A stretch of DNA of 64,000 nucleotides from contig JAZKJV010000603.1 in NCBI GenBank assembly GCA_037367405.1, positions 1,116,001 through 1,180,000 on the forward strand. The letters are read 5' to 3'. Shown piece after piece: positions 32,063 through 44,375 of this stretch. The position numbers were made by a program, and so were the translations under genes. Numbering within the stretch: position 1 is the first letter of the stretch; the number at the start of each line of letters is the position of its first letter. Source of the DNA: Ottelia alismoides (Eukaryota; Streptophyta; Magnoliopsida; Alismatales; Hydrocharitaceae). The notes below the pieces were generated by a model. That model worked only from the letters and a program-made list of their open reading frames with translations, did no database searches and had not been told where the DNA came from.

Positions 32063-32351
32063 TCAACACCAACCATTTAATAGATGGTGGACGACCACCC
32101 TTTAACTAGTTCTCAAGGATGGTCGTCCCCCCCTTTTAAGAAGGTGGATGGCCTCCTTCCCAATCCTCGTATGCTAATTGATTTAGTTCAAATTAAATTA
32201 TGTTGATTATTCAATATATATTTAATTTAATCTTAATTAATTATTGTTGTATTTTTACAACAAAGTCATGGTCATTGAATAGAAACACAAATCAATCTCA
32301 CCCATTGATTTTGTGTTTCACATAGATTGGAATCCATAGACTCCCAAAATA

Positions 32352-32361
32352 CTATAAAAGA
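32352..32361 (+). promoter_or_regulatory. TATA box of the solo LTR
   Basis: CTATAAAAGA is at the position matching the TATA box at 5186 in the related LTR, followed by the shared CTTCTTTTACACACAAC segment. Confidence 0.5.
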
Positions 32362-32928
32362 GGAGGCACCCCCAACTCTTCTTTTACACACAACAATTGA
32401 ATCATTTCTCTTTCATTCTCATACTACACATCACATCTCTCTCTTAGTTGCCGTCCACTTTGTGTCATATAGAGAATTATCGTCGTCGCAACGCCATCAT
32501 GCCTCCGCTTCGACCGCTCGTGGATCTTCGTCTCCTTCGGTGTGCCTCGCTCGTGAAGAAGACGTCGGATCTCGTGAGACGAGATCAGGAGATTCGCCGC
32601 TTGGATCATCAACATGGATTGCGAGGAGCACATATTTCATCAACGCGCTCGCAAGTGTCTCCTCCATTGGATCAGACTTGAGACAAGAGATCTCCTCGTT
32701 TAGAGACTCGATCGCAACCACGCTTCAAGAGGTAACCCTAATACTCCTTTGTGGTTTAGATGAAACGATCCGAGAAGTGTTCTTGGATCATGTGGTTTCA
32801 TCGTATTTGAATTTTTTTTAAATTCTGCTACCCCGAGCAACTAGTATGACTAGTCGCTCCCGATCACATATGATAAGATCCCCACGCTTCCATGATGCGC
32901 TTAAGGTTTTTCCCAAACCTTCAGATTC

Positions 32929-33326
32929 AGCATCCCATATTCTCTCTATAAATTGAGTCTTGCACTCAGAATTATGGAAGGAAAACATCATATTGTGTAG
33001 CACCTCACATGCATTTTTATGGGTGTTAAGAGTAATGAGAAAAGGATCAAGCTCAGGGGTGGTTGTTAGAAAATCACTTAGAGAGTACATATATTCAAAA
33101 CCATGTTTGATAGGGTCAAAAGGCACAAATGTGTACCTGCAGATGGATTGGATGCTTCCGGTTTCACCTCAATGGATTCGGGTTTAGCAAGGTCTGTGGT
33201 ACGGCTTAAGCGGTCCTTGGCAAGGGAGTTGCAAGAGTAGAGGAAGCCACCCATGCAACCTCGTGGTAAGTGGGGTTGAAAGTCATCTTCATTTTCTCCA
33301 TTGCCTTCTTCGAGGGAAGCAATCAA
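32929..33326 (-). pseudogene. Unidentified gene fragment, frameshifted
   Basis: The minus strand has a first frame with ENEDDFQPHLPRGCMGGFLY and LAKDRLSRTTDLAKPESIEV, and after a frameshift near 33120 a second with FDPIKHGFEYMYSLSDFLTT and NACEVLHNMMFSFHNSECKT. Residue use looks protein-like (charged and aromatic residues mixed), so it may derive from a host gene. I do not recognise the family. It runs into the target duplication of the solo LTR at 32928; the sequence on the other side of that LTR (21084 downward) shows no clear continuation. Confidence 0.35.
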
Positions 33327-33674
33327 ACTTGTTTGATAATGTTTTTATCTATTGTAGTGCCCAAAATTTGAGCCACAAGATTGTGTTCTCGACATATTCC
33401 CTGTTCAGGTCTTTGATGAAGTGAAAGCCCATGTTTGAGGAGATACCATATGGAGTTGTTTTAATTCACGTATCACCTATCTTGAGAAAGTTGTGCGCAT
33501 CCAATATACAGGGCCTTGTGATACATGTTTTATTGAGGATAATCAATATACAAATAAAACTATTAGGTAGCTTCTCCAGCAATCTAGGACGATCATCTTG
33601 GTCATCTCAAACAATGTAAAATCCAAGTTTTTATATTAGTCATGTTGTTTTAGGTCCAAGTCACCGTTTTCAAC
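33327..33674. other. Unassigned stretch left of the hAT element
   Basis: About 350 bases with only short frames. No recognised feature. Confidence 0.5.
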
Positions 33675-33682
33675 ATTGTATC

Positions 33683-35280
33683 TAGGGATGCACATGGATT
33701 AGATTGGATCAGATTTTAGCTTAATCCATGTCCAATCCAACTTTAACTGGTTTTAACTCTTTTTCAATCCAATCCATCAATAATTGAATCCAAACCAATC
33801 CAATCCAATCTATCAGATTACGAATTTGATGTGACTGGATCGGATTTTTTGCACCTACATATTTCCGTTCGGTAGTCTACCTTGTAATGTTTGTATTTTA
33901 TAGCATACTAGCTTTTGACATTTAATTATGGCTTCAAAATTGATAATATGGATATCAGGCTTAATGAAAAGAATATTTGAAGAGCGCACAATCAAATTAA
34001 AGTTGAAGGACTCTATTAATCTATTATAAGAAGTTGAAGACCACACGATCAAACTAACAGATTATAAACTTGGTATCTAAGTTTCTTTTTATTAATGGTA
34101 CATTAGCAGGTTTTTTTGTAAATGATTTCCAATATATGATTTAAATAAGAACAATGCAAGTTACCAAATATGGATGTAAAAACTAGTTAGATAATAAAAA
34201 TGTGATCTCTTTGGATGGATATTGATGAAGCATGTGATGAATTTAGATTGTTAAGCTATGTCGAAATCAAATTACTCCAAAGAACATCTTTCTAGAAACT
34301 ATAGCATATCGTTAGCATACAAGAATCATAAAACATTCATATCGTTTAAGTATCCAAAAGAAATCCAATTTAAATATAGTCCTCCAATTAGGCATCATGC
34401 TTCTCATTTAAAATAGACTTGAAATAGAATTTATTTGTCAGATGAGTACTTATAGTTAAAATATGTAAATCTTTCTGCAAAATATGAATCAAATTTGTAT
34501 ATCAATTTAAAAAGGAAAAGAATTCAAGTATGCTTGTTTGTTCTTAGATGGTGTGCTACATCTCAACATATAGATGATCTACTTTCATGGTAAGGTTGCA
34601 AGATGAAACAAGCAAAAGGGTTGAGAATAAAATATCAATGTACTAACCAATTATTCCAAATCTAATTATTTTTAGCGAAGATCAGATGAGTTGTAACACG
34701 CTCAGGATTGATGTTATCACGTCAGAGAGGGACGACATTTTGCGAGACAAGTGACAACATCATAAGGGAGGGAGACATCGTTGTACTAGTGGGGGACAAC
34801 GTTGTGCAAGAGGGGGGCATCAAAATGGACCGAGAGGGAGAGGGAACTAGTAGTTGAATATTGGCAGTTGAGGGTGAAATGAGAGGAAAAGGGAATTGGA
34901 GAGGAATGGCCAAAGAGGATTCATAACATTACACACTATAATCTTATTTTATTATGGCTTTCAAAAGAAAGAGATGGGATTGGTAATAGGACTTGAATCC
35001 AACAAATATGTGACAAATGACGTTGATTATGGCTTTATGGGAAATTACAGATAGGTGATAGTATATATTATGCATGTATTATATTTACATATGCATATAT
35101 ATTAACGGATTAACAGATTAGATCGAATTGGATTTTGATAATGATCCAATACATATTTTAACGGATTCTAAAAATTCCAATCCGATCCGATCTGTTAAAA
35201 TGATAAAATCAAACCAATCCAACCCAATAACATCAAATTGGATCAAATTATGGATTTTGTACAATTTGTGTGCACCCCTA
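33683..35280. mobile_element. hAT-type non-autonomous element
   Basis: ATTGTATC is found at 33675-33682 and 35281-35288, a perfect 8-base duplication. The ends are TAGGGATGCACA on the left and, reversed, TAGGGGTGCACA on the right, typical hAT termini. Subterminal regions on both sides are rich in the motif AATCCAATCC and its complement, as expected for transposase-binding arrays. The 1.6-kb interior is AT-rich and shows no transposase frame. Confidence 0.82.
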
Positions 35281-35288
35281 ATTGTATC

Positions 35289-36490
35289 AAAGTTGTGAGA
35301 TGGTATGTATCATCATGTTCATGGTGTGAGTAAACATTACTTTAAACATGAGCGAGGTGGTTTGTCTCATTTTCAACATGGAGTAGAGATTTTAATCTAC
35401 TTTCAATGAGGTGGATTATAAAGTGTTGTCACGTACGTTAATTGTGAGCGAATAAGATTCCAAGTTGACTCCGACCTGAGGGAAGGTGTTGATAATCGTA
35501 AAGAGTTGCCTTCATAAAATCTTGGATTTTATGGAAAGATCAGCTTATTTATTGAGGTCATGTTTAGCCCCCATTGGCTACTGTGGGAGTTAGGTGTGAG
35601 TGGGTCCTCTACATGAGCTTTGTACTACAAGTTTCAGTGACATGAGTCAATATACAACTTCAGCTCTCATTCCTTTCTTTTCCTTACACAACACAACTCC
35701 TTTTCATCATACCTCATCGTCTTACACCTTCCATGAATTCACGCACTTTTCGCAAAATCCTTATTTTTCGAGCTCTGCAAGAAGCCCATGCATCCCCAAC
35801 TAAATCCCCCCCCATTGGGAAGCATGGTTTGCGAAAGTGTTAATTAGGGCATAGGAAGGAAGGGGTTGATGTGTTGTTTAAGGAGGAAGAAGGAAATAAA
35901 GAGTAAAGAGATGACACTGCAATTAAATGAAACTCTCCATGATATATTTTCAAAATTGACACTGCAATGTTCAGCGTCCCTTCATCTCATTTGCATAATC
36001 ACCTTCGCTTCCACCTTCTTCACCGCTTATAACTTTCACCGTCGTTATGGATAGAAAAGAGTGCAAACAACTCGCGGTGGAAACAACTGTGGTACAAAAA
36101 GAATTAAAAAGCAATAACAAGCAACCAACATTCGACTGACAGTAATAGCAATGACAAATGGGAGGGAGGATGAAAAGAGAGAATGGAGGCGAGTGTGGTG
36201 AACATGAATGCAAGGGCAGCAGGGGCTAGGGAGGTGGAGCGAGCGAGGGTGATGGAGGAAGAAAACCAACCAAGGGGGAGAAGGGAAAGGAAGCATCAAG
36301 AAAGGTGGAGATAGGTGCCAACTTTACGTGGGGTTGGAGGTGGAGGAGCTTGTATGGCGGTTCGTCGAAGGAAGATGTTGGATGGTTCTTTGACAATTGG
36401 TAGAGGCGTTGCAGTGTTAGATCGTATGGTATGGGACCTAGGTACGCCACTACCATATTTAGTCTAGTAACAGTCAGATGCTTCCACTAG
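35289..36490. other. Unassigned intergenic stretch
   Basis: About 1.2 kb with several short frames on both strands (for example plus 35600-35803, minus 36045-36299), none resembling a known protein. I see no terminal repeats. Confidence 0.45.
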
Positions 36491-36499
36491 AGAGAACTT

Positions 36500-36939
36500 G
36501 GATATCTTGCTCTTTCTTTTCGCAACATTGTGATGTGTTTCCATTGTGGGAAGTCTAGCCACCACCAAGGTTCATGTCGAGCGGGGCGGATTTGGCAACC
36601 TCGTGCAACATAAACAGAATTTTGACTGTTTGATTGGAGAATGCATGGAGGAAGCTGAATATTCAGAATATGTTTTTCATAATAAGACAAAGGATCATAG
36701 CACTCCTTATATAAGTGAAGACTTAGGGTTAGAGTTACAATAGGAGGCAACTCTATAGTGAGTTGACCATAATACCTATCATGGTTTCAGATTTCGTGAA
36801 ATTTCGTCGAAATTTTGATTTCGACAAGGAACCGAAATTTCAAGCGAAATGGCGATATGAGAGCATTTTTCGGTCATTCCTTCACAAAAGGTGCTCGATT
36901 TGGGCGAAATGTCATCGAAGTTTACAGAAATTCTCAACA
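36500..36939 (-). repeat. Copia LTR remnant with an internal insertion
   Basis: On the minus strand, TGTTGA (36939 downward) is followed, after an inserted segment, by TAGGTATTATGGTCAACTC and typical LTR text containing CACTTATATAAGGAG, a TATA-like box. It lies directly next to PPT-like CTTGAAGGGGA and copia pol, so it is the 3' LTR of the element at 36940-38073. Its outer end is not sharply defined. Confidence 0.5.
36781..36932. mobile_element. MITE-like insertion in the copia LTR
   Basis: It interrupts the first bases of the LTR and is rich in GAAATTTCG / TTTCGGTC words like the hAT-like MITE at 21941-22157. Clear terminal repeats and a duplication could not be assigned, so it may be a diverged or partial relative. 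Confidence 0.35.
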
Positions 36940-38073
36940 GTCCCCTTCAAGTTAGAGCATATATATCAATCATGCTCAGTTTGTTGCAACATTTCTCAAA
37001 CTGTGTACGAGCAAGTAGTGAACATATATGTTGTCTAATCTGTATAGAGTCATGTGAGAGTACAGAACAACCCTCTCTATATCATATGTCTAGTGTAATG
37101 GCAGTCAACTTCTATATGTTTAGCTTGTTCGTCAAACATGGGGTTATTGGCTATATGCATTGCTACTCGGTTGTCACATATGAGTTTCATGGTGTTATTG
37201 CGAGTAATGTGAAGATCTATGAGTGCAGATCGAACATTATTTCTGTATGTGCATGGACCATAGCTTTACATTCACTCACAACACTTGAGCGGAGACCACT
37301 ACGCGTTTCATGCTTAAGTATAACCAAGTTGCCCTCCAAGTAAGTGTAAAAGTCTATAGTAGATTTTTTGTCTATTATTCATCCTCCATAATATGGATAT
37401 GAATAGACTATGAGATGGAAGGCATTGTATTTAGTGAATATCATGCCTTTCCCTAGAGAGAACTTAATGTGTCTTAGGACCATCATGCATGCATCGAAAT
37501 GAGCTGAAGTAGGAGAGTCCATATACTAACTTGTTTCCCAACTGCACGCGATCTATGCTTGTGTAATCATTAGCTACAATAATTTTTCCATTGGTCACCT
37601 ACAGCGATTAGTATCGTCGACACTCCTAACTTATAAATGTGTCCCTTACGATCCTTAGGTAACTGTGCTGTCATAGATCCTAACATCTCTGTCTCTTAAA
37701 GAAAATTGGCGGCATACTTCAGTGGGACATAACTAGACCTCTCTTATATCTAGCTATTCGAATCCCTAGAAAGCATCTTAGTATCCCAAGTCTTTGATCA
37801 TAAATTGTTCTGCTAGTTGCTTCTTAGCTTCTATAATGCAGTCAGAGTCATCTCCTGTAAGGATGATACCATCTAGGTAAACAAGCATTACCACAGTTCC
37901 TTTTTCATTCTTTTGTACGAATAAAGAATAGTTTCATGATGATCTAGCGATGCTCAGAATCTCTAGTACTTAATAATTTCTAAAACTGACGTAAGGAGTC
38001 TGTTTAAGTCCATATATATCTTTATGTAACAAACACACCTTCAGACACTCCTCTTTAGCCTCAAAGTCAGGAG
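36940..38073 (-). pseudogene. Copia pol remnant 1 (RT and RNase H)
   Basis: The minus strand, from high to low, shows DFEAKEECLKVCLLHKDIYG and LKQTPY (about 38050-37990), a VVMLVYLDGIILTGDD block in which the YVDD site reads YLDG (about 37900), then KKQLAEQFMIKDLG. Near 37090-36960 comes the RNase H tail before a PPT-like tract. Stops are common. The RT reading is cut at 38073 by the LTR of a second copia element, showing nesting. Confidence 0.65.
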
Positions 38074-39223
38074 TGTGAAGAAGAGAATGAGTTGTTTTTA
38101 TTCCATGGGTCTAGGGTCTTACATAGAGAGAAACCCTTGAGAGCAAAAAAGGGGAAAATACATATACGACCACAAGGGTTACAAGACTCAAACAAGATAG
38201 AAAACATAATAACTCTAACATTCCCCCTCAAGTTGGAGCATATTTGGTGATCATGTCCAACTTGGAAATCAAATACGAGAGATGCTTCTTCGACAGTGCC
38301 TTCGTGAAGATGTCTGCAAGCTGAAGTTCAGTTAAGATCTAAAGTGGCGATCTTTCCTCATCGTACTGCATCACGAATGAAGTGATAATCAACCTCAATA
38401 TGTTTGATCAGCTCATGGAAAACATGATTGGTGGTGGTGTACGCAGCAAACTCGTTGTCACATTAAAGGTACGGGAACAACAGTTGAAAGTCCTAGTTCC
38501 TATAGAAAAAGACAAGCCATGTGATCGCACAGGTGGCTTGGGCCATTGCCCTGTATTCTGCCTCTGTACTTGATCTGGAGACCACTGACTGCTTCTTGCT
38601 TCGTTACGTAACCAGGTTGCCCCCAACAAGCACGGTGTAGCCTGTAGTAGAACAACGGTCCTCATGCGAACTAGTATAGTAAACATATGTAAAGCAGAGA
38701 CAAAGTGTGACCATTGACCTTACAAAAGAGTCCACATCTGGGAGACTCCTTCAAGTATCAAAGGATTATAAAAACATCATGCCAATGATTGTAAAGGGGT
38801 CTATCCATGTGCTGCTTGGATCTGTTCACAACAAATGATATATCAAGCCTAGTAACAGTGAGATAGAGAAGTTTACTCACTAGGCTTATATGCCGTGTAG
38901 TATTCAAATGCAGGATCAATAGATGTGGAATGTTTCCTCACTTCTACAGGGATGCTAGATGGCTTGAATTCAAGTAGTCCAGCATCGGTTAGAATGTCAA
39001 GGCAATACTTCCTCTGTGAGAGATGGAGCACCTCTACAGTGTGTATAACCTCAATGCCAAGAAAGAAACGAAGCTGGCCAAGATCCTTCATGACAAAGAC
39101 CATCTGGAGGAAGGTCTTGGTCTCTGAAATTACGATTTCGTCATCTCCAGTGACGACCATATCATAACAGAGACAGTAAAAAGGACGGTGCCAACAAACC
39201 ATCGTATAACGAAGACAGCGTAG
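38074..39223 (-). mobile_element. Copia remnant 2, nested in remnant 1
   Basis: A short LTR (38074-38220; TGTGAAG..CTAACA on the plus strand) is followed by PPT-like CTTGAGGGGGAA (minus) and then pol. RNase H reads with AQATC / WSPDQVQRQNTGQ and a LQLADIFTKALSKKHL block near 38330. RT reads VVTGDDEIVISETKTFLQMV, FVMKDLGQLRFFLGIEV and LHLSQRKYCLDILTDAGLL (39170-38980). The element's 5' side ends at 39223, where the LTR of a gypsy element begins. Confidence 0.72.
38873..39202 (-). pseudogene. Copia remnant 2, RT fragment
   Basis: An open frame of 109 codons holding the end of the RT palm (a DMVVTGDD block corresponding to the YVDDMxxTGxD site, with its first residues out of frame), then the connection region MKDLGQLRFFLGIEV and SQRKYCLDILTDAG. 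It is well conserved compared with remnant 1, fitting a later insertion. Upstream RT and integrase are absent. Confidence 0.75.
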
Positions 39224-42127
39224 TGAAGAATCCCATATTCATCATTGTTATTTGGATCAATTATCCCTCTATCTTAAACTATTCAAATAATTTAACTAGT
39301 AATTAATTCATTTTAACACTTAACCTCTTGTAAATAAATAAGGCTAACTATTGCATATAATTAAGTATCAAAGATTGGTGTTTATGATTCCTTTGTTTTA
39401 TGTGTTTCTTACTATTGAAAATCAAATAAAAAATAGAATAATATTGTATATAATTTATTGTACATTATTCATCATGTAAAATGTCAAAAATAATATAATA
39501 ATTTAAAGAAGTGTTTTTATTTATTAAAAAATACTTACAAAAATAATAAGTATGTATATATGATGCATTTTGACTTTGAATTCTACATGAAAGTTGTAAA
39601 TCTTGAAAAGATAAACAATTTGCATGTTGAAAACTTTTTCATTTGACTTCGTTTGATATTTTATTTTGATTTTACATGATTTATACCATTTATCTTTGTT
39701 CTGATTGGTCCACGTGGCCCAAACACATCATTCCACGTGGATCGTCCTTTCACAATATCCTGCCTCCTTCCTAGGTCGTCCGATCATTTTGATCAGACAG
39801 TTCTGATCAGATCGCACCCGCTCTTTTATGGGTCGCTTGATCTTTTGATCAAGCAGCTCGGATCAACCTATTCACGCACAAAATTGGGTCGTTGTCAACC
39901 TCCAGAGGTTGAGTCCCCAAAAGTTGCGACCTTTCGCCGGGGTAACTTCCCCATTTTCTACCGACCACCTCACGTGCCTTCTCCTCATGAGTCCTATACC
40001 CCAGCATAGCTAATTCAACCATCTTCCATGCCATAACCTCCATGGCCACCTTCGCCCTCACGTGAGACAACTGCACGAGTGCGAAACCTCCTCCTTCAAC
40101 CACCCGTCGCCTGATCAAAATGCCACCTCCAACCAACTGCTCTAGTATCCATCTTTATGTGAGGTGCTTCCTAGTCCTCCTCTGGTGACAGCACAAGGAT
40201 TGAGACACATCTCCAATGTTAATCCATGGCTAATGAGCCATGTACACAGCCATGATCATGGCTGTCAGAGCTTCCCGCAATGGCTCCGCGGGTTAAGCGA
40301 AGACCCGAGGCTCCGTTGAGCCTCAACCCCAAGCCACCTCCTTCATCGTCGACGTCCTCAAGTTCCAGGTAATCTTCATTATTTGTTTTCTTTCTTTTTC
40401 TATGATTTTATTAGACATCCACAACCACCTTCGCGTTGTCCCAATCGTACTAATGTCTACCGTGCATCCCCAATCCACGCAGGACAGTTCAATCATCATT
40501 TCTCCTTTTCCATAGCCTCCTCCACTCCAGTTATCTTCCTCTTGCATGGAGGAACCCATTTAGGGCCATGTTTCCCCCATTTTGACAGCCCTCTGTTTCA
40601 CTCACAAACCCCCTCATCTCGTTTCGGCTATGCTTCTCTAACAACTGCAGGTACCAAACCCTTTAATGATCAGAGCTTCGAGGGGTGCTCTGTTCTAGAG
40701 CTTCGTCTCCAGCGAACTGTCATCGACCCGTCGACCCTTCTATCCTCAACCCTTCTCATAATGTCCCAGATCTTTGTCAAGACCTTGCGAAGGTTCATCC
40801 ATCTTCAACTGAGGCAGAGGAGGACAAAGGAGGAAGAACAAGCTCGTCGGAGATCCATCCTCTTTGTCGTATCGCAGAGGAGTTCAAGGCTCCTTCAAGC
40901 TACAGATATCGTCCGGCCACACTGATAGGGCGAGCCAGATATAATCCAAGCCTCTGTCACGAGTCAGGAGCCTCGGTATATAACTGTCCAGATATCTGGC
41001 TCTGTCTCGACGGTAAAAAGGACGGTGCCACACTAATAGACCGAGCTACTCTCCGAAGCCCTCGAGCCATCCATGTAGCCCGAGGCCCTGCATCCGACCA
41101 GACCTCATTCCAGGCCTAGCAGCACGCACCCTGCGCATGCCTCCTAGGGAAATTGCAGCCGAAGCTCCGCAACTTCTTCAATTTGCATATCAGTCCCACC
41201 TCGCGTGTTTCACTTGACGTGTCTGGGATTTTTGTGCTCTTACCCTGTCGGCTATATTTAATTGCATAAATAGCCTCGTGCAGGGTTATTTACATATAAA
41301 CTTCAACCGATTTTCCTTATTTACATGTATGCCCTTGCCTGGACTCAAATGTGATATTTATGTATTGAAAAGTATGTGTATATTGCAAAAATACTCTTGG
41401 ATTGAAACATTAGTATTTTGTGAATCATAAATCCAATTAAAGTGATTGTTGTCTTATTTTAAAACCCTGGCGATGCTCTTTAATATGTTACAATTGATTC
41501 TCTAAGTTGATCAGTTTGTTGCTATTAATAATTCATAGTAATTCTCTGTCCAATCATCATCGAATTGAAGTCCATTAATGTATTATCTTGCATTAAATAA
41601 ACCATGATTATGATTTATATACATAGAATTCAATTAGGTCATTCATTTATTGAATTCACCACCTTTATCATCTGATTGATTGATGGACATTCATTAATTA
41701 ATATTAAGGTAGTCTTAAATAGATGCATTAATGGATCTACTTGAACATTGAGAAGACACTCAAATCTTAGGGTTTAATTACATTAAGTGGATTTCATGAA
41801 TGCTGTTTTAATTTAAGAGCATTAAGATGTACTTGTACATATATATGTATCTTAGTGTAATGCATTTCATTCTGTAGCATATTGTGGTATATAACTTTCA
41901 TTATAAAACCAATAAAAATGCATGCATTCATATCCATTGTGTTATTTGAATTTGACCTAGAAAACACTATTGATTACTTAACCTAGGTGTTTAATCATCT
42001 CATTAGGTACATTAATAGCCCGTGTCCTTGTGTTCGAACCTGAACTTATACATGATGAATTTAAACCCAACCACTTTTAATGGAGATTCTGCTCGGTTCT
42101 GATAGATTGTGAAGTGGTCGTACATCA
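39224..42127 (+). repeat. 5' LTR of a plus-strand gypsy element
   Basis: It starts TGAAGAATCCCATATTCATC, matching TGATGAATCCCAAATTCATC of the partner LTR at 47661, and aligns with it over about 1.7 kb. The right end is set at GTACATCA because a primer-site-like TGGCGTTGTTGCC follows at 42133. Short plus-strand frames in 40383-41119 are LTR sequence. The end could instead lie near 41270, where similarity to the second LTR stops. The five bases before it are CGTAG. Confidence 0.65.
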
Positions 42128-42151
42128 TGGGGATGGCGTTGTTGCCAGGGA
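42128..42151 (+). promoter_or_regulatory. Primer binding site region of the gypsy element
   Basis: GGATGGCGTTGTTGCCAGGG resembles the TGGCGCCGTTGCCGGGGA found after the 5' LTR of Athila/Tat gypsy elements, with a few substitutions. Confidence 0.5.
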
Positions 42152-43724
42152 CACAGCATCATTAGCTTATTTAATTAGGTTTAGATATTTAGTTAAATGA
42201 TTTTTAGTGTGTGTTGAACTTTTACAATTTTGTTGACCTCGTTGTGTTCTGTTAGTAACTTTGTGTTGTTTATTTATTTATGTAATGTTTTGTATGTTTA
42301 ATATCTCTGTTGCTATCTCTAATCATAATTGTTGTTTTAGTAGGGCTCATGGAGCCAAGGAAGCTTGGAGTGACGTAGAGGCAAGGAGCTTGGAGCTCCG
42401 AGAGGAATCCACAACAGCTACATTTAAGGAGCCAAGAGATAGATAGCAAGCTTATTAGCTACTTAGATTTTTGTGTTTATATTTGTTGTAAATAATTATA
42501 ATGATAATTCTTTTTTGAAAGAAATAATAATTATCCTTTAAAGTGGTTCTCGTTTAAGAACTATGTTTGTACAAAAAGACTAACTTTATACGTATTGTGT
42601 CGAGACCTGTTTCACCTTTGACCCAAGGGTGGGGCTCGACTTGAGTAATCGAGATTAGGTTAGGCACACGGTTCTTAGAGCTTTACTTAGGTCATTCATT
42701 TCTGTGCCATCGTAATTTTAGATCACACATATCTTAAATGATTCACTTATCTTATGATTCATAATAAGATGCACATAGATTGTTCTTTCTAGCCCAAATA
42801 ATTCCACATTCTTCCTGCTAATAGAACTTATACTTAGGTGCGGTTTTCGATCAACTTGCATGCATGTAGCTTAAATTTATTACAGTATTGCATCCACATG
42901 AGAGCTAGGAATCACTGCAAGTATTCTTCAGCATGAGCATTCATCGTTGTTTCTCTCTTGCATTTAGCTTTTTCTCGAATCCTTCCTCTTAAGTTTGTAA
43001 CTTAGGATCAAAAGGAACCGGGACTAGACGTTAGGCGATTTATTATATGCTCACATTAATATATTGATAACCTAACTATTAAAATTGAGACTGATTAAGC
43101 AAGTTGATCCATACAATGGAGTTAATTAACCATGTACTAAAGGAGAGCAATCCCCTCATTATTCGCAGGTACATACCTCCAGACAAAGTGGGTAAGGACG
43201 TATCCCTAAGAATAGAGCTCAAATCATTGGACTTACCTCCTAAGTCTCCATTTATGATTTTCGTGAATTTTAGAGCAGCAAGGGCTTGCCTCTGACTTTA
43301 GTTTACATTTCGGTTGTGTAGGATTGTTAGTTTCTTTATGGGTGTGATATTGAACCTGGCAGCTCGGAAAGATCACCCATTTAATTGAGAACTATCAAGA
43401 ACATCGTTGGGCGTAAGGAGACTCACTTTGAGTTATGGATTCTATATTGTACTATCACCAATCAAAACAAACAAGATAATTCGATCGAACTCTCACTACC
43501 TTCATGTGTGAAGTTGGTGAATGGTTTGCTATTGTGTTCGTTTTATGTGAGTATTTTAACACTTTCTTACAGCACTTCCGTCGGATTTTACTCCATTCAG
43601 CTTATTAAGATTCATATCACAAGATATTTAGCATTTTAAGATTCACTTATTCTTTGATATCTAACTTTACCTAAATTCATTTAATTCTCGATTCCCTCTT
43701 CTTCAAGATCTTGACTTTTCTACT

Positions 43725-44070
43725 TAGGCTACTTCAGCCTAGGTATAGGAGGAGCTGAGTCCATGATTCTCCGTTCTATCGGTGTCCTTGGGATCGTCTT
43801 CTTTCAGTTCTCGTAGCCTTCAACTAGGCTACTTTAGCCAAAGTATGGGGGGGCGAGCACATGTGTGCTTATTCCCTCTATTCTTTTATTTATTTTCTAC
43901 CCTCTTCCTTTGTCCTTTCTTCTTATACTTAGGCTATTTAAAGTCTAAGTATGGGGGGGTAGAAGTACTAGTTTCAATTATGTACAAATCCTTATATTTA
44001 GTACGAGTTGTCTTCATTTCACCTCGTGCTATGAGGACATAGTACAAGCTAAGTATATGGGTGTGTACGT
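43725..44070 (+). repeat. Repeated hairpin plus G-run modules (plus orientation)
   Basis: ACTTAGGCT-x-AGCCTAGGTATAGGAGG (about 43722), CTAGGCTACTTTAGCC then AAAGTATGGGGGGG (about 43822), ACTTAGGCTATTTAAAGTCT then AAGTATGGGGGGG (about 43927), and a weaker CTAAGTATATGGGTG (about 44050). Each pairs an inverted TAGGCT/AGCCTA with a downstream purine run. The same modules occur in reverse orientation at 59470-59715. Confidence 0.65.
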
Positions 44071-44375
44071 ATATATTTCATATATACTTTACCCCCAGCT
44101 TGTCCTTTAAAATATTTTCTTATTATCGTGGGCTAAGGGTAAACGGTTCGAATTGATTTTGCAAAATGCTTTGTAAAAAAATTTCAAATCTATACATATG
44201 TGACATGGTTTTTATAAAAAAAAATTACAAATTGTTTGCAGCTGGGAATTTGAAATTTATTTTGTGAGAAGATTTGTAAAATATTTTGAAAATCTTAATA
44301 TCTATTTGACGTGGTTTTGTAAAAATATTTTACATATTTGCAAAAAGGGTACAAATGATTTTGATACATTATTTT

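Larger units (their letters stand above)
21085..32923 (+). mobile_element. Solo copia-type LTR, split by a nested copia element
   Basis: The same LTR family as 3107-5770. The left part is 21085-22958, starting TGTTGAACATGC; the right part is 32063-32923, ending CCTTCA. GATTC stands directly before (21080-21084) and after (32924-32928), a perfect 5-base target duplication, and no second LTR or internal region adjoins. It is therefore a solo LTR left by LTR-LTR recombination, about 2.7 kb without its insertions. A copia element (22959-32062) and a hAT-like MITE (21941-22157) inserted later. Confidence 0.82.

Noticed and set aside
33855..34052. Short frames within the hAT element as transposase
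   Set aside because: They are too short, AT-driven and without hAT dimerisation or catalytic blocks.
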